From NCBI GenBank assembly GCA_963921425.1, contig OY992838.1, forward strand, positions 14,446,001 through 14,510,000: a DNA stretch of 64,000 nt, written 5' to 3'. The notes beneath the pieces are model-generated. The model was not told the origin of the DNA, did not search any database, and saw only the letters and a list, made by a program, of their open reading frames with translations. Numbering within the stretch: position 1 is the stretch's first letter; every line of letters begins with the position of its first letter. Positions 24,901 to 35,121 of this stretch are shown piece by piece. The position numbers and the translations under genes were made by a program. The DNA is from Dryas octopetala (lineage: Eukaryota > Streptophyta > Magnoliopsida > Rosales > Rosaceae).

Positions 24901-25384
24901 TAATTTTTTAAAACTTTCATTGAATAGTTATTCCTACATACTAACAATGCCATTGTTATATGAGCTTTTTCTTTAAGCAGAGCTTGCTTATACAATGGAA
25001 GTGAATGAGAAATGTGACGTGTATAGCTTCGGAATAGTAACACTGGAAATAATTTTGGGAAGGCATCCGGGAGATCTTCTCTCATCTGTAGCATCAGGGT
25101 CATCGTCATCATCATCCTCGTCGTCTTCATCTCCATTACCAGCCAATCAGATCCCTATTCTAGAGTTTTTGGACCAACGCATTTCCCCTCCTACACATCA
25201 AGAAGCAGGGGAAGTGCTCACTCTTGTGAAGACAGCGTTTGGCTGCTTGAATGCTAGTCCGCAATCTCGTCCAACAATGAAACAAGTTTCTCAACACTTC
25301 TCAGCTCAAAGGCTGCATTTGTCAAAGCCATTGCGTATGATAACCTTTGGTGAATTGCTGGAACTCCATGGTTTGACTACCTGA
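21906..25384 (+). CDS. MIK2-like LRR receptor kinase, intact copy B
   Basis: Two exons, 21906-24729 and 24981-25384 (intron with GT-AG ends, phase 1, splitting the Glu codon of the APE-like motif), encode 1075 residues, normal for this family. Order: signal peptide (about 1-31); N-cap with CIWAGISC; about 22 LRRs (roughly 105-665); a hydrophobic membrane segment (about 702-725) followed by KRKKKH; kinase with [10 protein letters not shown] (about 775), [14 protein letters not shown] (about 895, an RD kinase), DFGTAKF (about 915) and CDVYSFG. The catalytic Lys, Asp and DFG are all present. A poly-Ser run lies late in exon 2. The Arabidopsis relative MIK2 perceives SCOOP peptides in immunity and reproduction; the ligand here is unknown. 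Several LRRs are near-identical 144-bp units. It was duplicated together with an annexin fragment. Confidence 0.95.
22395..22990 (+). repeat. 144-bp tandem units coding LRR pairs
   Basis: The landmark GGTGATTTGAGAAATCTTAC recurs at 22533, 22677, 22821 and 22965, each exactly 144 bp apart (48 codons, two LRRs). The units are nearly identical, and the frame is kept. Confidence 0.92.
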
Positions 25385-25831
25385 GGAATTTGCTTCTTTC
25401 CTATACATATTTTACTTTGTGCGAGTCTTCTTTGTAGAAGAAAGGTTCTTCCTAGATGTTTTCTTATTGTAATCTATTTCATGTACTTGTGTGCTATGCT
25501 TCTTGTTTAATGCATGTTGGATGCCTCAATGTTAAAAGTGTGGCTTTTCCTTGTGAGAAATTATAGAGAATAAAACAATGGCTTCTTATATGCCTATACT
25601 TTATATGCAAAATGACTAGCTACAATACAATAAATATAAACATGACCAATACATAGCTACAAAGACTACCAGGTACGTTGAAACGTGGCAGTAATTACAG
25701 TGGCATTACTATATATGGAATATGGAGAGCTACAAAGAAAAAAAGGGCCACGTACAGACTCATATACAAACAGAGCCATTCTCGTTTTCAATTTTCTTAT
25801 ACAGAGAGAGAATCAGAAAGCAAAAGTGACA
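25385..25831. other. 3' flank of the receptor kinase
   Basis: The stretch is similar to the flank behind pseudogene A (15893-16461), including a GTGGCAGT...TACTATATATG block before annexin exon 1. It probably contains the receptor 3' UTR and the former annexin promoter. No other gene is seen. Confidence 0.5.
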
Positions 25832-27347
25832 ATGTCGACCCTTCAAGTCCCTAATTAGTTAGTCTTGAGTTGCTCACATTCATTGGATGCAGAAGGAACT
25901 TGATCCTGCATCCGAAGACTGTGAGCAACTCAAGTTCCTTTATCTTTCTGATCATTTTCTCCTTCGCACTATTTCTTTTTCCGATCATAATCCACCACCC
26001 CATTTTTAATTGGCTTCAAGATTGATTCTCGACCAAGTTGACCAACCCTATTTCACTGGTTCGATTGTTAACGTTAAATATGACGTAAATGATCTGATAA
26101 TGGAAAACGAGCCGCCTTGTTATTCATTTTTATTCTTCTAATTCTATACGACTCTGTTGTTAAGCTTGTATGTGGGGTCTTCTAGGTTGGTGAATGGTCC
26201 ATGTGAATGTAAACGATGATCTGTTAAGCTTGTTTTACATGTTGATCACTTCACACCAAAGCTTTTTTTTTTTATCAGAGGAAGATAATGTATTTGGGAT
26301 AATTCATCTGAAACAAAAAAAAAAAAAAAAAGATTGCTATATACAGATATATATAACAGGTTTGTAAATAATCTGATTTGACATGAAAATGGTTTTGACA
26401 TGGACTGTTTAAGAGGGATGGATGAGTATTTGTTAATGATGAAAATCCTTAGAGGAAGAAAATTAAGGCTATTCAGTTCTTACCGTTAGAAAGCGTGTCC
26501 TTTGATTGAAGAAGCTAATTATTAGATCTGGTTGATTCTTGAAAATGTAGTATTAATTTTCTAAATATTACACCTGGCTTTGCAAATGATTTGAAATACA
26601 TTTGAATCATTGTCTGATGTGCAATTTATAGTCACTTTTAACAGCATAAATTTTCCTTTGATTTGATAAATTTTCCCAGCTAATAGTTTAGACCAGAGTT
26701 GTTATCAATCACTTTCATGTTCAGGTTGTTTGGATTTATGTAATCATAAATTTTTTATCAATATGATTGCAGGAAGGGGGACCAATGAGGTTGAACATAT
26801 CCATTTTGGGGCATAGAAATGCTGCTCAAAGAAAGGTTATTCGAAAAACGTATGCTGAAGCTTATGGTGAAGCTTATGCTGAAGGCCACTTCTGGAAGGT
26901 ACTTTGTTTTACATTAGTTGTGTTCATTTAACTGCATATGTTTTACATAGACTGATACCATGATTCTTCCAAGACAAGGCAGCGCATATGCTATCAATAT
27001 TTGCAGCTTTCTTTTTTTCTTAATTGGATACGAATCCATGATACTAGTTTTCACAAGCTTAATCTTTGGGCTAATTAACTTATGGGAGGAAGTAAACACA
27101 TCCGTTGATAGAGCTAACATATTTGGTTTTCTGAATTTCTCTAAATCAGAAGGGCCGGGGTACAGCTGAACGCGATGCACTTTTGGCCAATGAAGCAACA
27201 AAGAAGAGGACTAAAAGCAGTCAGGTTCTTGCAGAAATAGCCTGCTCTTGGTCTTCACATGATCTACTTTTGGCAAGGCAGGCTTATCATTCTCTTGGTC
27301 CCTTGAAGAGGATGTTGCACATCACACAACTGGGGACATCTTCAAGG
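25832..27347 (+). pseudogene. Annexin fragment B (5' half, broken)
   Basis: Exon 1 starts with ATG at 25832 and reads MSTLQVPN, a canonical annexin N-terminus, but TAG follows at 25856-25858 and the rest of exon 1 is rearranged into an inverted repeat (25864-25892 against 25906-25934). Exon 2 (from 26773) keeps GTNE and then HRNAAQRK...TYAEAYGE, but is 2 nt shorter than copy A behind GTNE and ends in a degenerate repeat. Exon 3 (about 27155-27347) keeps [20 protein letters not shown] and [13 protein letters not shown]. The C-terminal half is absent. The copia-2 insertion at 27450 lies about 100 bp downstream in intron-like sequence; the sequence beyond the element (33746 onwards) is not annexin, so the element did not merely split a complete gene. 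Confidence 0.88.
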
Positions 27348-27449
27348 TACAACTTTTTGAGTATAGTTCTTTAGTCTAAAAGGAATATAGATTATCTAGG
27401 TATTAACTGGATATGAAGTTCCTTTTTCTATTGTTTTGAAGAGGGCCCT

Positions 27450-27897
27450 TGTTAACTTTAATAGGCTGATATGAATTAGATCACTTACCTGAATTCACCA
27501 TAGCAGCATCCATGTTGCAAATCAGTAATTGGTCTAGATCTTCTTTGCACTCACAGCAGCCTTAACACTTTCTACTATATGGGGAGTAGCCTTAGTTGTG
27601 TGTATTCTCTGCGTGCAAAGGGATCTAGTATATATATATATATATATGTCTTTACTGTCCTCAAGAGTTTGAATCCCATAACCAAACTCTTTAAGATATC
27701 CTAATTAGTATAGCATACTAATTCATTGTCCTTTAATGATTAGGAATCCCTTTAGCCTTTTATAACTTTGTGAACACTTAATCTTATTAAGGCTGCAAGG
27801 TTCAATCCATATGGAACTCGGTTAATGCTTAGGCTGCAGGTTTCCTGATGCAACTAGGTGACCAAAACCAGAATGGGGTTGAACATCAACTCCAACA
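27450..27897 (-). repeat. 3' LTR of copia-2
   Basis: 448 bp with TG...CA ends (TGTTGGAGTTGATG at its start in element orientation). It contains a 20-bp alternating TA tract (27627-27648) that could serve as the TATA box. Confidence 0.96.
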
Positions 27898-27908
27898 TTC
27901 TCCCACTT
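27898..27908 (-). other. Polypurine tract of copia-2
   Basis: Minus-strand AAGTGGGAGAA abuts the 3' LTR. It is a common polypurine tract form in plant copia elements. Confidence 0.85.
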
Positions 27909-28478
27909 GGTCAAATAGATGCTTATGCAGCTAAGCACAACCCTTTAGTGCGCACAGGATTCCATTGAATTCTAATTCCCAACAAGCCTCTGTCAGAAAT
28001 GAGTTCTTACATAGAGCTCCAAAAACTTTTCGGATTAAATATTTCATCCTGAGCTTTAGTAACTACATATGCAAGCACTCATATCCACATGAGACACCAA
28101 CAAGACAATGTAAAACCAGAATAACCAATGTGTTTCCTAAAGTGTTACTCAAATGCATATCAAAATGCACAACAAACACAATTATTCTGTTAGATCCTCT
28201 CTTTATCAGATTTTTACAAATCTGCCTTATGTTTCTAATGAAACATCCATATGCATAATGCAACTTATATGCCTTTAAGCAAATTGTCATTCAATAACAT
28301 AAACCAGATAAGACAGAGGCATGCTAACCAAAATTGGATGCCAATCTGTTTCTATAAATTTTTAAAAGTGAATAACAATTTGCAAGTCTTTAAAAAATTA
28401 TCCAAAACATCCAAAACAAACTTTAATGACCAATTAAAACAAATGAGAAGGAAAATAACAGGAAAAACATTGCTCCCA
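27909..28478 (-). other. copia-2 3' untranslated region
   Basis: About 570 bp between the gag-pol stop and the polypurine tract. It is AT-rich with no coding region on either strand that I can support. Confidence 0.6.
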
Positions 28479-31400
28479 CTAACTCTGCAGATCCAAAACA
28501 GAAGACAACCCCATACTTGCCACATGCCTATGAAACGTTGAATTAGGCAATCCTTTGTTGAGTGGATCTGCAATCATCAAGTTAGTGCTAATGTGATCAA
28601 TCTTAATGTATCCTGACTTGACCTTCTCCCTTACCAACAGAAATTTTAAATCTAAATGCTTAGTGCCAGACGATCTTTTATTGTTCTTGGTGTAATCCAC
28701 TGCAGCACTGTTATCACACCATATTTGTATAGGTTTCTCTATGTTTTCTAAAACCCTCATGCTAGAAATGAAGTTCCTTAACCATATTGCCTGAATGGTA
28801 GCCTCATAACATGCCACAAACTCAGCATGCATGGTCGAAGATGCCACTGTGGACTGCTTAACACTTTTCCATGAGACTGCTCCACCTGCAAATAAGAAAA
28901 CATGACTGCTAGTTGACTTTTTAGAGTCTGGACATCCTGCAAAGTCAGAGTCAGTGTATCCAATTAACTCTAACACATTGCTCCTTCTATAACACAACTT
29001 GTAATCTTTAGTTCTTTGCAAATATCTCATGACTCTCTTAGCTGCCACCCAATGAGGAATACCTGGATTCGATTGAAATCTGCCAAGTACAGAAATTGCA
29101 AAGGCTATATCAGGCCTTGTGCAGACTTGTGCATACATTAAACTTCCCACAAGTGAAGCATAGGGTCTTGACTGCATTTCTAGCTTATCTTGGTCAGTAA
29201 TTGGAGCTTGTTTCTTACTTAATTTGTCACCCTTTCCTAAAGGTAAATCTGTACCAGTGCAAGAACTCATATTAAATCTTTTCAGTACCTTCTCTATGTA
29301 GCCTTTTTGAGATAAACCTAGTATCCCTTTCTCCCTATCTCGAGTAATCTCTATGCCTAACACATATGCAGCCTCTCCCATGTCCTTCATATCAAAACTT
29401 TTAGATAGGAAAGTTTTAGTGTGATTCAGCATAGTCAAATTAGTACTAGCTAGCAGAATGTCATCTACATATAATACTAAAATCACAAAATGTCTCCCAC
29501 TGTCCTTAACATAAATACACTCATCCACTTGATTCTCAAAGAAACCAAAACCTTGATTCACTTCATCAAATTTAAGGTACCACTGCCTAGATGCTTGTTT
29601 CAAACCATAGATTGACTTCTTGAGTTTGCAAACTAAACTTTCTCTCCCTTCTTGAATGAAACCTTCTGGCTGCTTCATATAGATTTCCTCATATAGGTCT
29701 CCATTCAAGAATGCAGTTTTAACATCCATTTGATGTAGAAACAAGTCAAAATGTGCAACCATAGCCATAATCACCCTAAAGGAATCTTTTGTGGAGACTG
29801 GTGAGAAGGTTTCTGTGAAATCCACACCTTCTTGTTGAGTGAATCCTTTAGCAACTAGTCTGGCCTTATATCTTTCAACCTGCCCCTTCGAGTCTCTTTT
29901 GGTTTTGAAAACCCATTTGCATCCTATAGGCTTAACTCCTTTTGGCAAATCGACTAAGTCCCATACTCCATTCTGCTTCATTGAATCCATTTCAGATTTC
30001 ATAGCCCCTAGCCAATGTTCATTTTCCTCACTTGTCATTGCTGCTTTGAATGTGTAAGGATCAGTGTTAGTGCCTTCATCAGGTTGCTCAGATTCCTGCA
30101 AGTTAACTACATAGTCATTGGATAATGCAGGTTTCCTAACTCTAGTTGATCTTCTTATGACTGCATTCCTGGTTTGCATTGGAGTTACATCATCAGAAAC
30201 ATGATTATCTACGATTTTTGGATCATTAATTGTTTCTAATGGTTGGTTTGGTATAGGTTCCTTGTTGATGCTTAAATCAGAGATTGCTATATCAACAGGT
30301 TTTTCTGATTCTCTTTCTCTTGCAGTATGCATGGCTATAGGCTCTTCTAACTCATCAAAAACAAAATCATTATTCTCAGATATAGCAGCAGGGTCTTCTA
30401 GGAACTTAGCTCTCCCTGTTTCAACAAACCTTGTACTGTGGTTAGGACAATAGAACCTAAAACCCTTAGTTCTATCTGGATAGCCAACAAAATAACAACT
30501 CACAGTCTTAGAATCAAGCTTCTTCTCTGCAGGATTATACACTTTTGCTTCTGCCTTGCATCCCCAAATTTTAAAATGGTTAAAACTTGGTTTTCTTTTG
30601 AACCACAACTCATATGGAGTCAAGTTTACAGCTTTAGAGGGTACTCTATTTAGAATATAGTTTGCAGTCCTAAGTGCTTCTCCCCACAGAAAATCAGGCA
30701 AGCCACTAGTGCATGTCATACATCTTACCATCTCTATTAGTGTTCGATTTCTCCTTTCAGATACCCCATTCTGCTGGGGTGTGCCTGGGTTGGTATATTG
30801 TGCAACTATGCCATTTTGTTGCAGAAATTTGGCAAAGGGTCCAGGGTTCCTACCTTCCTCAGTATATCTTCCATAGTACTCACCCCCTCTGTCAGATCTC
30901 ACCACTTTAATTTTCAAATCTAATTGGTTTTCCACTTCAGCCTTGTATATTTTAAAAGCTTCTAGTGCACTTGACTTCTCTGTCAAGAGATAAATGTAAC
31001 CAAAACGTGAGAAGTCATCAGTGAATGTAATAAAATATCGAAAACCATCATGTGTGGGCTTAGGGAATGGACCACAAATATCTGTATGAATGAGTTCAAG
31101 CAGGTTTTCACTTCTAATTGCACCTTTCTTTCTGTTATTTACCATTTTTCCTTTTATACATTCAATACAGAATTCATCAACTTGACTGTCCAGTGTAGGT
31201 AAGGCTTCATTCTTTACTAGTTTTTGTATCCTTTCATGTCCAATGTGTCCTAACCTTTTATGCCAAAGCTTAGATGAGGTTTCTTTAGGCAAAATTCTGT
31301 TAATGATAGTTGTATTGCAGACAATATTTTCAGATTCTTTTAAGCAAAGACTAAATAAATTATCACAAACCAAACCTTTTCCAACTAAATCATCATCCTT

Positions 31401-32594
31401 ATAGATAGAAATTCCAAATCTGTCAAAAACAAACTTAAAATTGGATCTAATCAACTTGCTAATAGAAACTAAATTCCTTCTCATAGAAGGTACATAAACT
31501 ACATCAACTAAGTCCAAAATAAATCCTGATTCCAGCTTCAATCTGACAACTCCAATGTACTCTACTTCCACCTTGACTCCATTGCCTACGAACACAGCAA
31601 CCTCATCCTTGCTTGGCACCCTCTTGCTTATGAATCCCTGCAAGGTATTGGACACATGAATAGTAGCACCACTGTCAAGCCACCACAAATCACTAGCAAC
31701 ATTAACCAAATTAGATTCAAAGCATACTAAAGCATGTTTCAAGTTACCTTTAGTCTTTCTCTTATCTAGCCACTTCTTATACTTGATACAATTTCTCTTA
31801 AGGTGACCAAATTTTCTGCAAAAATAGCATTGCAGTCCATTTGGTTTGGTAGCCTGAGAGTTGTTAGGTCGATGTGGAGGATTGGAGGAGTTTTGATGAT
31901 TGGGAAGGTTTGCTGCTGCAGCCTTAGCATTGTTTCTATAGCCATTCCTAGAGCTTGATGCCTTAGAATCTTGCACAAAATTCACAACTCTTTCAGCCTT
32001 ATTTTTCTTAATCTCCTTTTCTTCATTTACACAAAAGCCTATCAATTCATCTAAACTCCATTTCTCCCTCTGAGTATTGTAACTACTCCTCAACTGTGTG
32101 TACTCACTTGGCAGTGAATTCAAGGCCAAGTGAACCAGATAAGCATCACTCATAGGCACTTCTAATTCTGTCAGTTTGGTTCCTGCTTCAATAATGCTCA
32201 TTATATGCTCTCTAACACTCTTTTCTCCATCATGTTTAGCTAGTGACAAGGTGTTCATAAGATTAGAAATTTCAGCTTTTTCAGACTCTTTAAACTTAGC
32301 TTCAATCGATGCAAGATAAGTCTTTGCATTTTCTGACTCTGGTATGCCTCCTTTTACAGAATCAGACATAGATCTCTTCATGATCAGAATTGACATTCTG
32401 TTAGCCTTAGTCCATTTTTCATATTTTGCCCTTGTTGATGGATCAATCCATTCATCTCCATTCTCAATTGGCTTTGGTGGTGCCTCCTCCCTTAATGCCA
32501 AGTCCAAATCCATCAGTCCAAGAACAATCTCTAAATCAGCTTTCCACTTCTTGAAGTTGGTACCAGTCAAGGTTTGGATGGAATTGAAATTCAA
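28479..32594 (-). CDS. copia-2 gag-pol polyprotein
   Basis: A single open frame of about 1371 codons in copia order. Gag begins with [14 protein letters not shown] and ends with a zinc knuckle [14 protein letters not shown] (about residue 254). The protease site is [13 protein letters not shown] (about 304). Integrase has [12 protein letters not shown]...CIECIKGK (about 443-480), DDFSRFGY and [11 protein letters not shown] has [17 protein letters not shown] and catalytic YVDDILLAS (about 1038). RNase H has [10 protein letters not shown] and [16 protein letters not shown]. No frame break is seen. The first codon of this frame at 32594 is TTG. The frame stays open upstream as far as a TAG about 13 codons earlier without any ATG, and the first internal Met is residue 28. 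Translation therefore needs a non-AUG start, a spliced leader or a lost ATG. Confidence 0.93.
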   Translation of the reverse strand: MNFNSIQTLTGTNFKKWKADLEIVLGLMDLDLALREEAPPKPIENGDEWIDPSTRAKYEKWTKANRMSILIMKRSMSDSVKGGIPESENAKTYLASIEAKFKESEKAEISNLMNTLSLAKHDGEKSVREHIMSIIEAGTKLTELEVPMSDAYLVHLALNSLPSEYTQLRSSYNTQREKWSLDELIGFCVNEEKEIKKNKAERVVNFVQDSKASSSRNGYRNNAKAAAANLPNHQNSSNPPHRPNNSQATKPNGLQCYFCRKFGHLKRNCIKYKKWLDKRKTKGNLKHALVCFESNLVNVASDLWWLDSGATIHVSNTLQGFISKRVPSKDEVAVFVGNGVKVEVEYIGVVRLKLESGFILDLVDVVYVPSMRRNLVSISKLIRSNFKFVFDRFGISIYKDDDLVGKGLVCDNLFSLCLKESENIVCNTTIINRILPKETSSKLWHKRLGHIGHERIQKLVKNEALPTLDSQVDEFCIECIKGKMVNNRKKGAIRSENLLELIHTDICGPFPKPTHDGFRYFITFTDDFSRFGYIYLLTEKSSALEAFKIYKAEVENQLDLKIKVVRSDRGGEYYGRYTEEGRNPGPFAKFLQQNGIVAQYTNPGTPQQNGVSERRNRTLIEMVRCMTCTSGLPDFLWGEALRTANYILNRVPSKAVNLTPYELWFKRKPSFNHFKIWGCKAEAKVYNPAEKKLDSKTVSCYFVGYPDRTKGFRFYCPNHSTRFVETGRAKFLEDPAAISENNDFVFDELEEPIAMHTARERESEKPVDIAISDLSINKEPIPNQPLETINDPKIVDNHVSDDVTPMQTRNAVIRRSTRVRKPALSNDYVVNLQESEQPDEGTNTDPYTFKAAMTSEENEHWLGAMKSEMDSMKQNGVWDLVDLPKGVKPIGCKWVFKTKRDSKGQVERYKARLVAKGFTQQEGVDFTETFSPVSTKDSFRVIMAMVAHFDLFLHQMDVKTAFLNGDLYEEIYMKQPEGFIQEGRESLVCKLKKSIYGLKQASRQWYLKFDEVNQGFGFFENQVDECIYVKDSGRHFVILVLYVDDILLASTNLTMLNHTKTFLSKSFDMKDMGEAAYVLGIEITRDREKGILGLSQKGYIEKVLKRFNMSSCTGTDLPLGKGDKLSKKQAPITDQDKLEMQSRPYASLVGSLMYAQVCTRPDIAFAISVLGRFQSNPGIPHWVAAKRVMRYLQRTKDYKLCYRRSNVLELIGYTDSDFAGCPDSKKSTSSHVFLFAGGAVSWKSVKQSTVASSTMHAEFVACYEATIQAIWLRNFISSMRVLENIEKPIQIWCDNSAAVDYTKNNKRSSGTKHLDLKFLLVREKVKSGYIKIDHISTNLMIADPLNKGLPNSTFHRHVASMGLSSVLDLQS

Positions 32595-33278
32595 AGAAGA
32601 ATTTACAACTGAGAATTTAAAAAACTAAGTGTTAAACTTAATCCCCAAGAAAAACTTTACTAACACAGTCGACTCACACCTATGGGCTGAGAGTAAACCA
32701 TGCTATAGCACTTAGATTATGAATATACATGTACTGCCTTATAAAGAACTTCCCACATCGATGGACAGAAGGAAATCCTTTAATAGTCCATGTAAATTCA
32801 TCTTCTATGCTAGCCATCACCACACTGACCACAGTGAAGTATTTATCACTTATGAGCAGATAAGTACTTCACCTGTCATGTGTTGGTCATGCAATTTGAT
32901 CAACAACCTGTTGTTTTGGAGACTTCTCAAGTTAACTAGGCTGCGAGTTGCTTGCTTAATTAGTTCAAGAACCCTCCAAAACATTGATCATGCCTGAGTT
33001 TACATATATATACAATATCTCAGATAATACAATAAGATAAATAATCATTCTTCATAGGTTTTGATTTTAGGAGATATTACTTGCAACACTATAAGTTACA
33101 AACATAATAAAACTGCTGCATAAAACTGTTAGTGCAGAAAAAATATGATTTTCATGGCAATACAGATTGAACAGAGAAATTCGATTTCAAAAATATGCAT
33201 ACAGTGGTCTTTAACATATAATTTCTCACATATAATCAGATTGTCAATTTTCTTTAAGGTTTCTAAACATACAGCCAA
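32595..33278 (-). other. copia-2 leader between primer site and gag
   Basis: About 680 bp, long for a copia leader. It has several short frames and no ATG in register with gag-pol. A pyrimidine-AG sequence (TTCTCAG on the minus strand, about 32609-32615) just before the gag frame could be a 3' splice site; this is an inference. Confidence 0.5.
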
Positions 33279-33290
33279 GCTCTGATACCA
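33279..33290 (-). other. Primer-binding site of copia-2
   Basis: Minus-strand TGGTATCAGAGC, two bases inside the 5' LTR, extended by TTGGCT. It is complementary to initiator tRNA-Met. Confidence 0.95.
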
Positions 33291-33292
33291 CA

Positions 33293-33740
33293 TGTTAACT
33301 TTAATAGGCTGATATGAATTAGATCACTTACCTGAATTCACCATAGCAGCATCCATGTTGCAAATCAGTAATTGGTCTAGATCTTCTTTGCACTCACAGC
33401 AGCCTTAACACTTTCTACTATATGGGGAGTAGCCTTAGTTGTGTGTATTCTCTGCGTGCAAAGGGATCTAGTATATATATATATATATATGTCTTTACTG
33501 TCCTCAAGAGTTTGAATCCCATAACCAAACTCTTTAAGATATCCTAATTAGTATAGCATACTAATTCATTGTCCTTTAATGATTAGGAATCCCTTTAGCC
33601 TTTTATAACTTTGTGAACACTTAATCTTATTAAGGCTGCAAGGTTCAATCCATATGGAACTCGGTTAATGCTTAGGCTGCAGGTTTCCTGATGCAACTAG
33701 GTGACCAAAACCAGAATGGGGTTGAACATCAACTCCAACA
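33293..33740 (-). repeat. 5' LTR of copia-2 (promoter LTR)
   Basis: 448 bp, identical by eye to the 3' LTR, including the length of the TA tract (33471-33491), which normally mutates fast. Transcription runs leftwards, away from the CCCH gene. Confidence 0.96.
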
Positions 33741-33763
33741 GCCCTGGCATGAAGAAAAAAGAT

Positions 33764-33790
33764 GAGAGAGAGAGAGAGAGAGAGAGAGAG
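33764..33790. repeat. (GA)n microsatellite
   Basis: A run of alternating GA about 27 bp long lies just outside the copia-2 target duplication; a shorter GA/GT run follows at 33843-33862. GA runs are common in plant core promoters and leaders. Confidence 0.95.
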
Positions 33791-33862
33791 TCCATTTTAA
33801 GCTTGAAGAGGACCCATGCATGAAGAAAAAATGATTAGGACATGAGAGAGAGAGTGTGTGTG

Positions 33863-34809
33863 TTATAAATCACTTTTAAACAAAACTAAGCCCAGCCCAC
33901 CTTGAAAAACAAAACGACACCACCCTTCGTTCTCTCTCTGGTCTCTCGTTCTGTCTCAACTCTCAGTCTCAGCTCTCACTCTCTCTCACCACTCACCAGA
34001 CATCTAAATCATCGCCTTCAATCTTTATTTTCAGCATGGGCAGGTATTTCCCTTGAATCTCTTCTCTTCTTTTTTGTTTCTAATTTAATTTAGGTTTTAA
34101 ATGTTTGAGGCTGAATTTAGGGATTCTAATTGTGTGTGAATTTAGCTATTTAGGGTTTATATTTGAGTATTAAGGTTAGGTTTAAATGTGAGAACTGAGA
34201 ACCCCATTTGATTTTAGGGATTAAATTTAGGAATTTTTTATTTTGTTGGATTTTATGCCCCAATGACCAGGCCGGCTGGCCCATACCCATTTCAATATCA
34301 CCCGAATTCTTAACAAATCACATTTGTTTTTTTTTAAAACATATAGGTTTTTGTTCTCCATTGCCAACGATCAGCTTCTAGACTTGCGTTGTATATGTGT
34401 ATGGGCTGGGGGAGCTGACTGACTGGTGACGAGCAGGAAGAAAGAGCAAGTCCATTAGTCCAGTTGACTTGTATTGTATATTTATATGCCTTCTTGTTAC
34501 TTAGTAAAGTATAACTTGTATCTGTATAGTCTCCAGTTGCTGAATAGCACAAGCCATGGGCCAATGGCCATAAAAGCAATCATAGAATTCTAGTAAAAAG
34601 AAGATGAAGTTTGGTCCCGTACAGTGTGAGAGAGTATATGATGTCCGAGCATATGGATACATATTTCATTAGTAAATGCATATGTGATCAACTTGATTGA
34701 TGTGGGATTGCTTGTAAATTTCAGGTGCCAAGTTCAGTAAGCTCAATCTTAAGTGTTGGAAGTGGAAGTTTGGAAACCAAGTTGTATATTTCATTATTGC
34801 TGGTTTGGT
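33863..34809 (+). other. Probable short leader-type transcription unit
   Basis: TTATAAAT at 33863-33870 is followed by a CT-rich leader-like stretch (33920-34020) and ATGGGCAG/GTATTT at 34036, a good splice donor. A second exon-like block lies at about 34724-34809 (TTTCAG acceptor, GTAAGC donor). Direct splicing gives only a seven-codon peptide before a stop; alternative acceptors a few bases further on would keep a short hydrophobic frame open. It may be the non-coding 5' leader of the CCCH gene that starts at 35122, or a separate or decayed gene. No function is recognised. Confidence 0.35.
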
Positions 34810-35121
34810 AAGCTTCAAATTTCAATCTTAAATTCTTAGTTGCATATTGCTAGAAGTAAGGTTGCTAGGTGTATATTTTCTGTTTATTAATGAAATTTCC
34901 TCATACCATCAAGGTTTTTTTTAGCCCAGCCATCTGTATTTGATCAATTAGCACCCAGCCATCTCCACCCAAGCAGCAGGCACTACACGTGTTTGACGAA
35001 TTGCTCCAACCAAGTGAATTGTCTCAAATGCCACCCAATGCACTTTAACACAAAAAATTACTCCGGTTGGTAACAAATTTAAGCCCAAACAGTTTCTGAA
35101 GAGAAGGAACCTCTTGCAACA

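Larger units (their letters stand above)
27450..33740 (-). mobile_element. Complete Ty1/copia LTR retrotransposon (copia-2)
   Basis: A 6291-bp element on the minus strand with two 448-bp LTRs that look identical. GCCCT is duplicated at 27445-27449 and 33741-33745 as the target site. It has a tRNA-iMet-type primer site, a polypurine tract and one uninterrupted gag-pol frame of 1371 codons. It is unrelated in LTR sequence to copia-1 but uses the same primer tRNA. It inserted just behind annexin fragment B and only about 120 bp upstream of the TATA box at 33863. The one visible problem is that the long frame has no ATG at its expected N-terminus. Confidence 0.97.
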
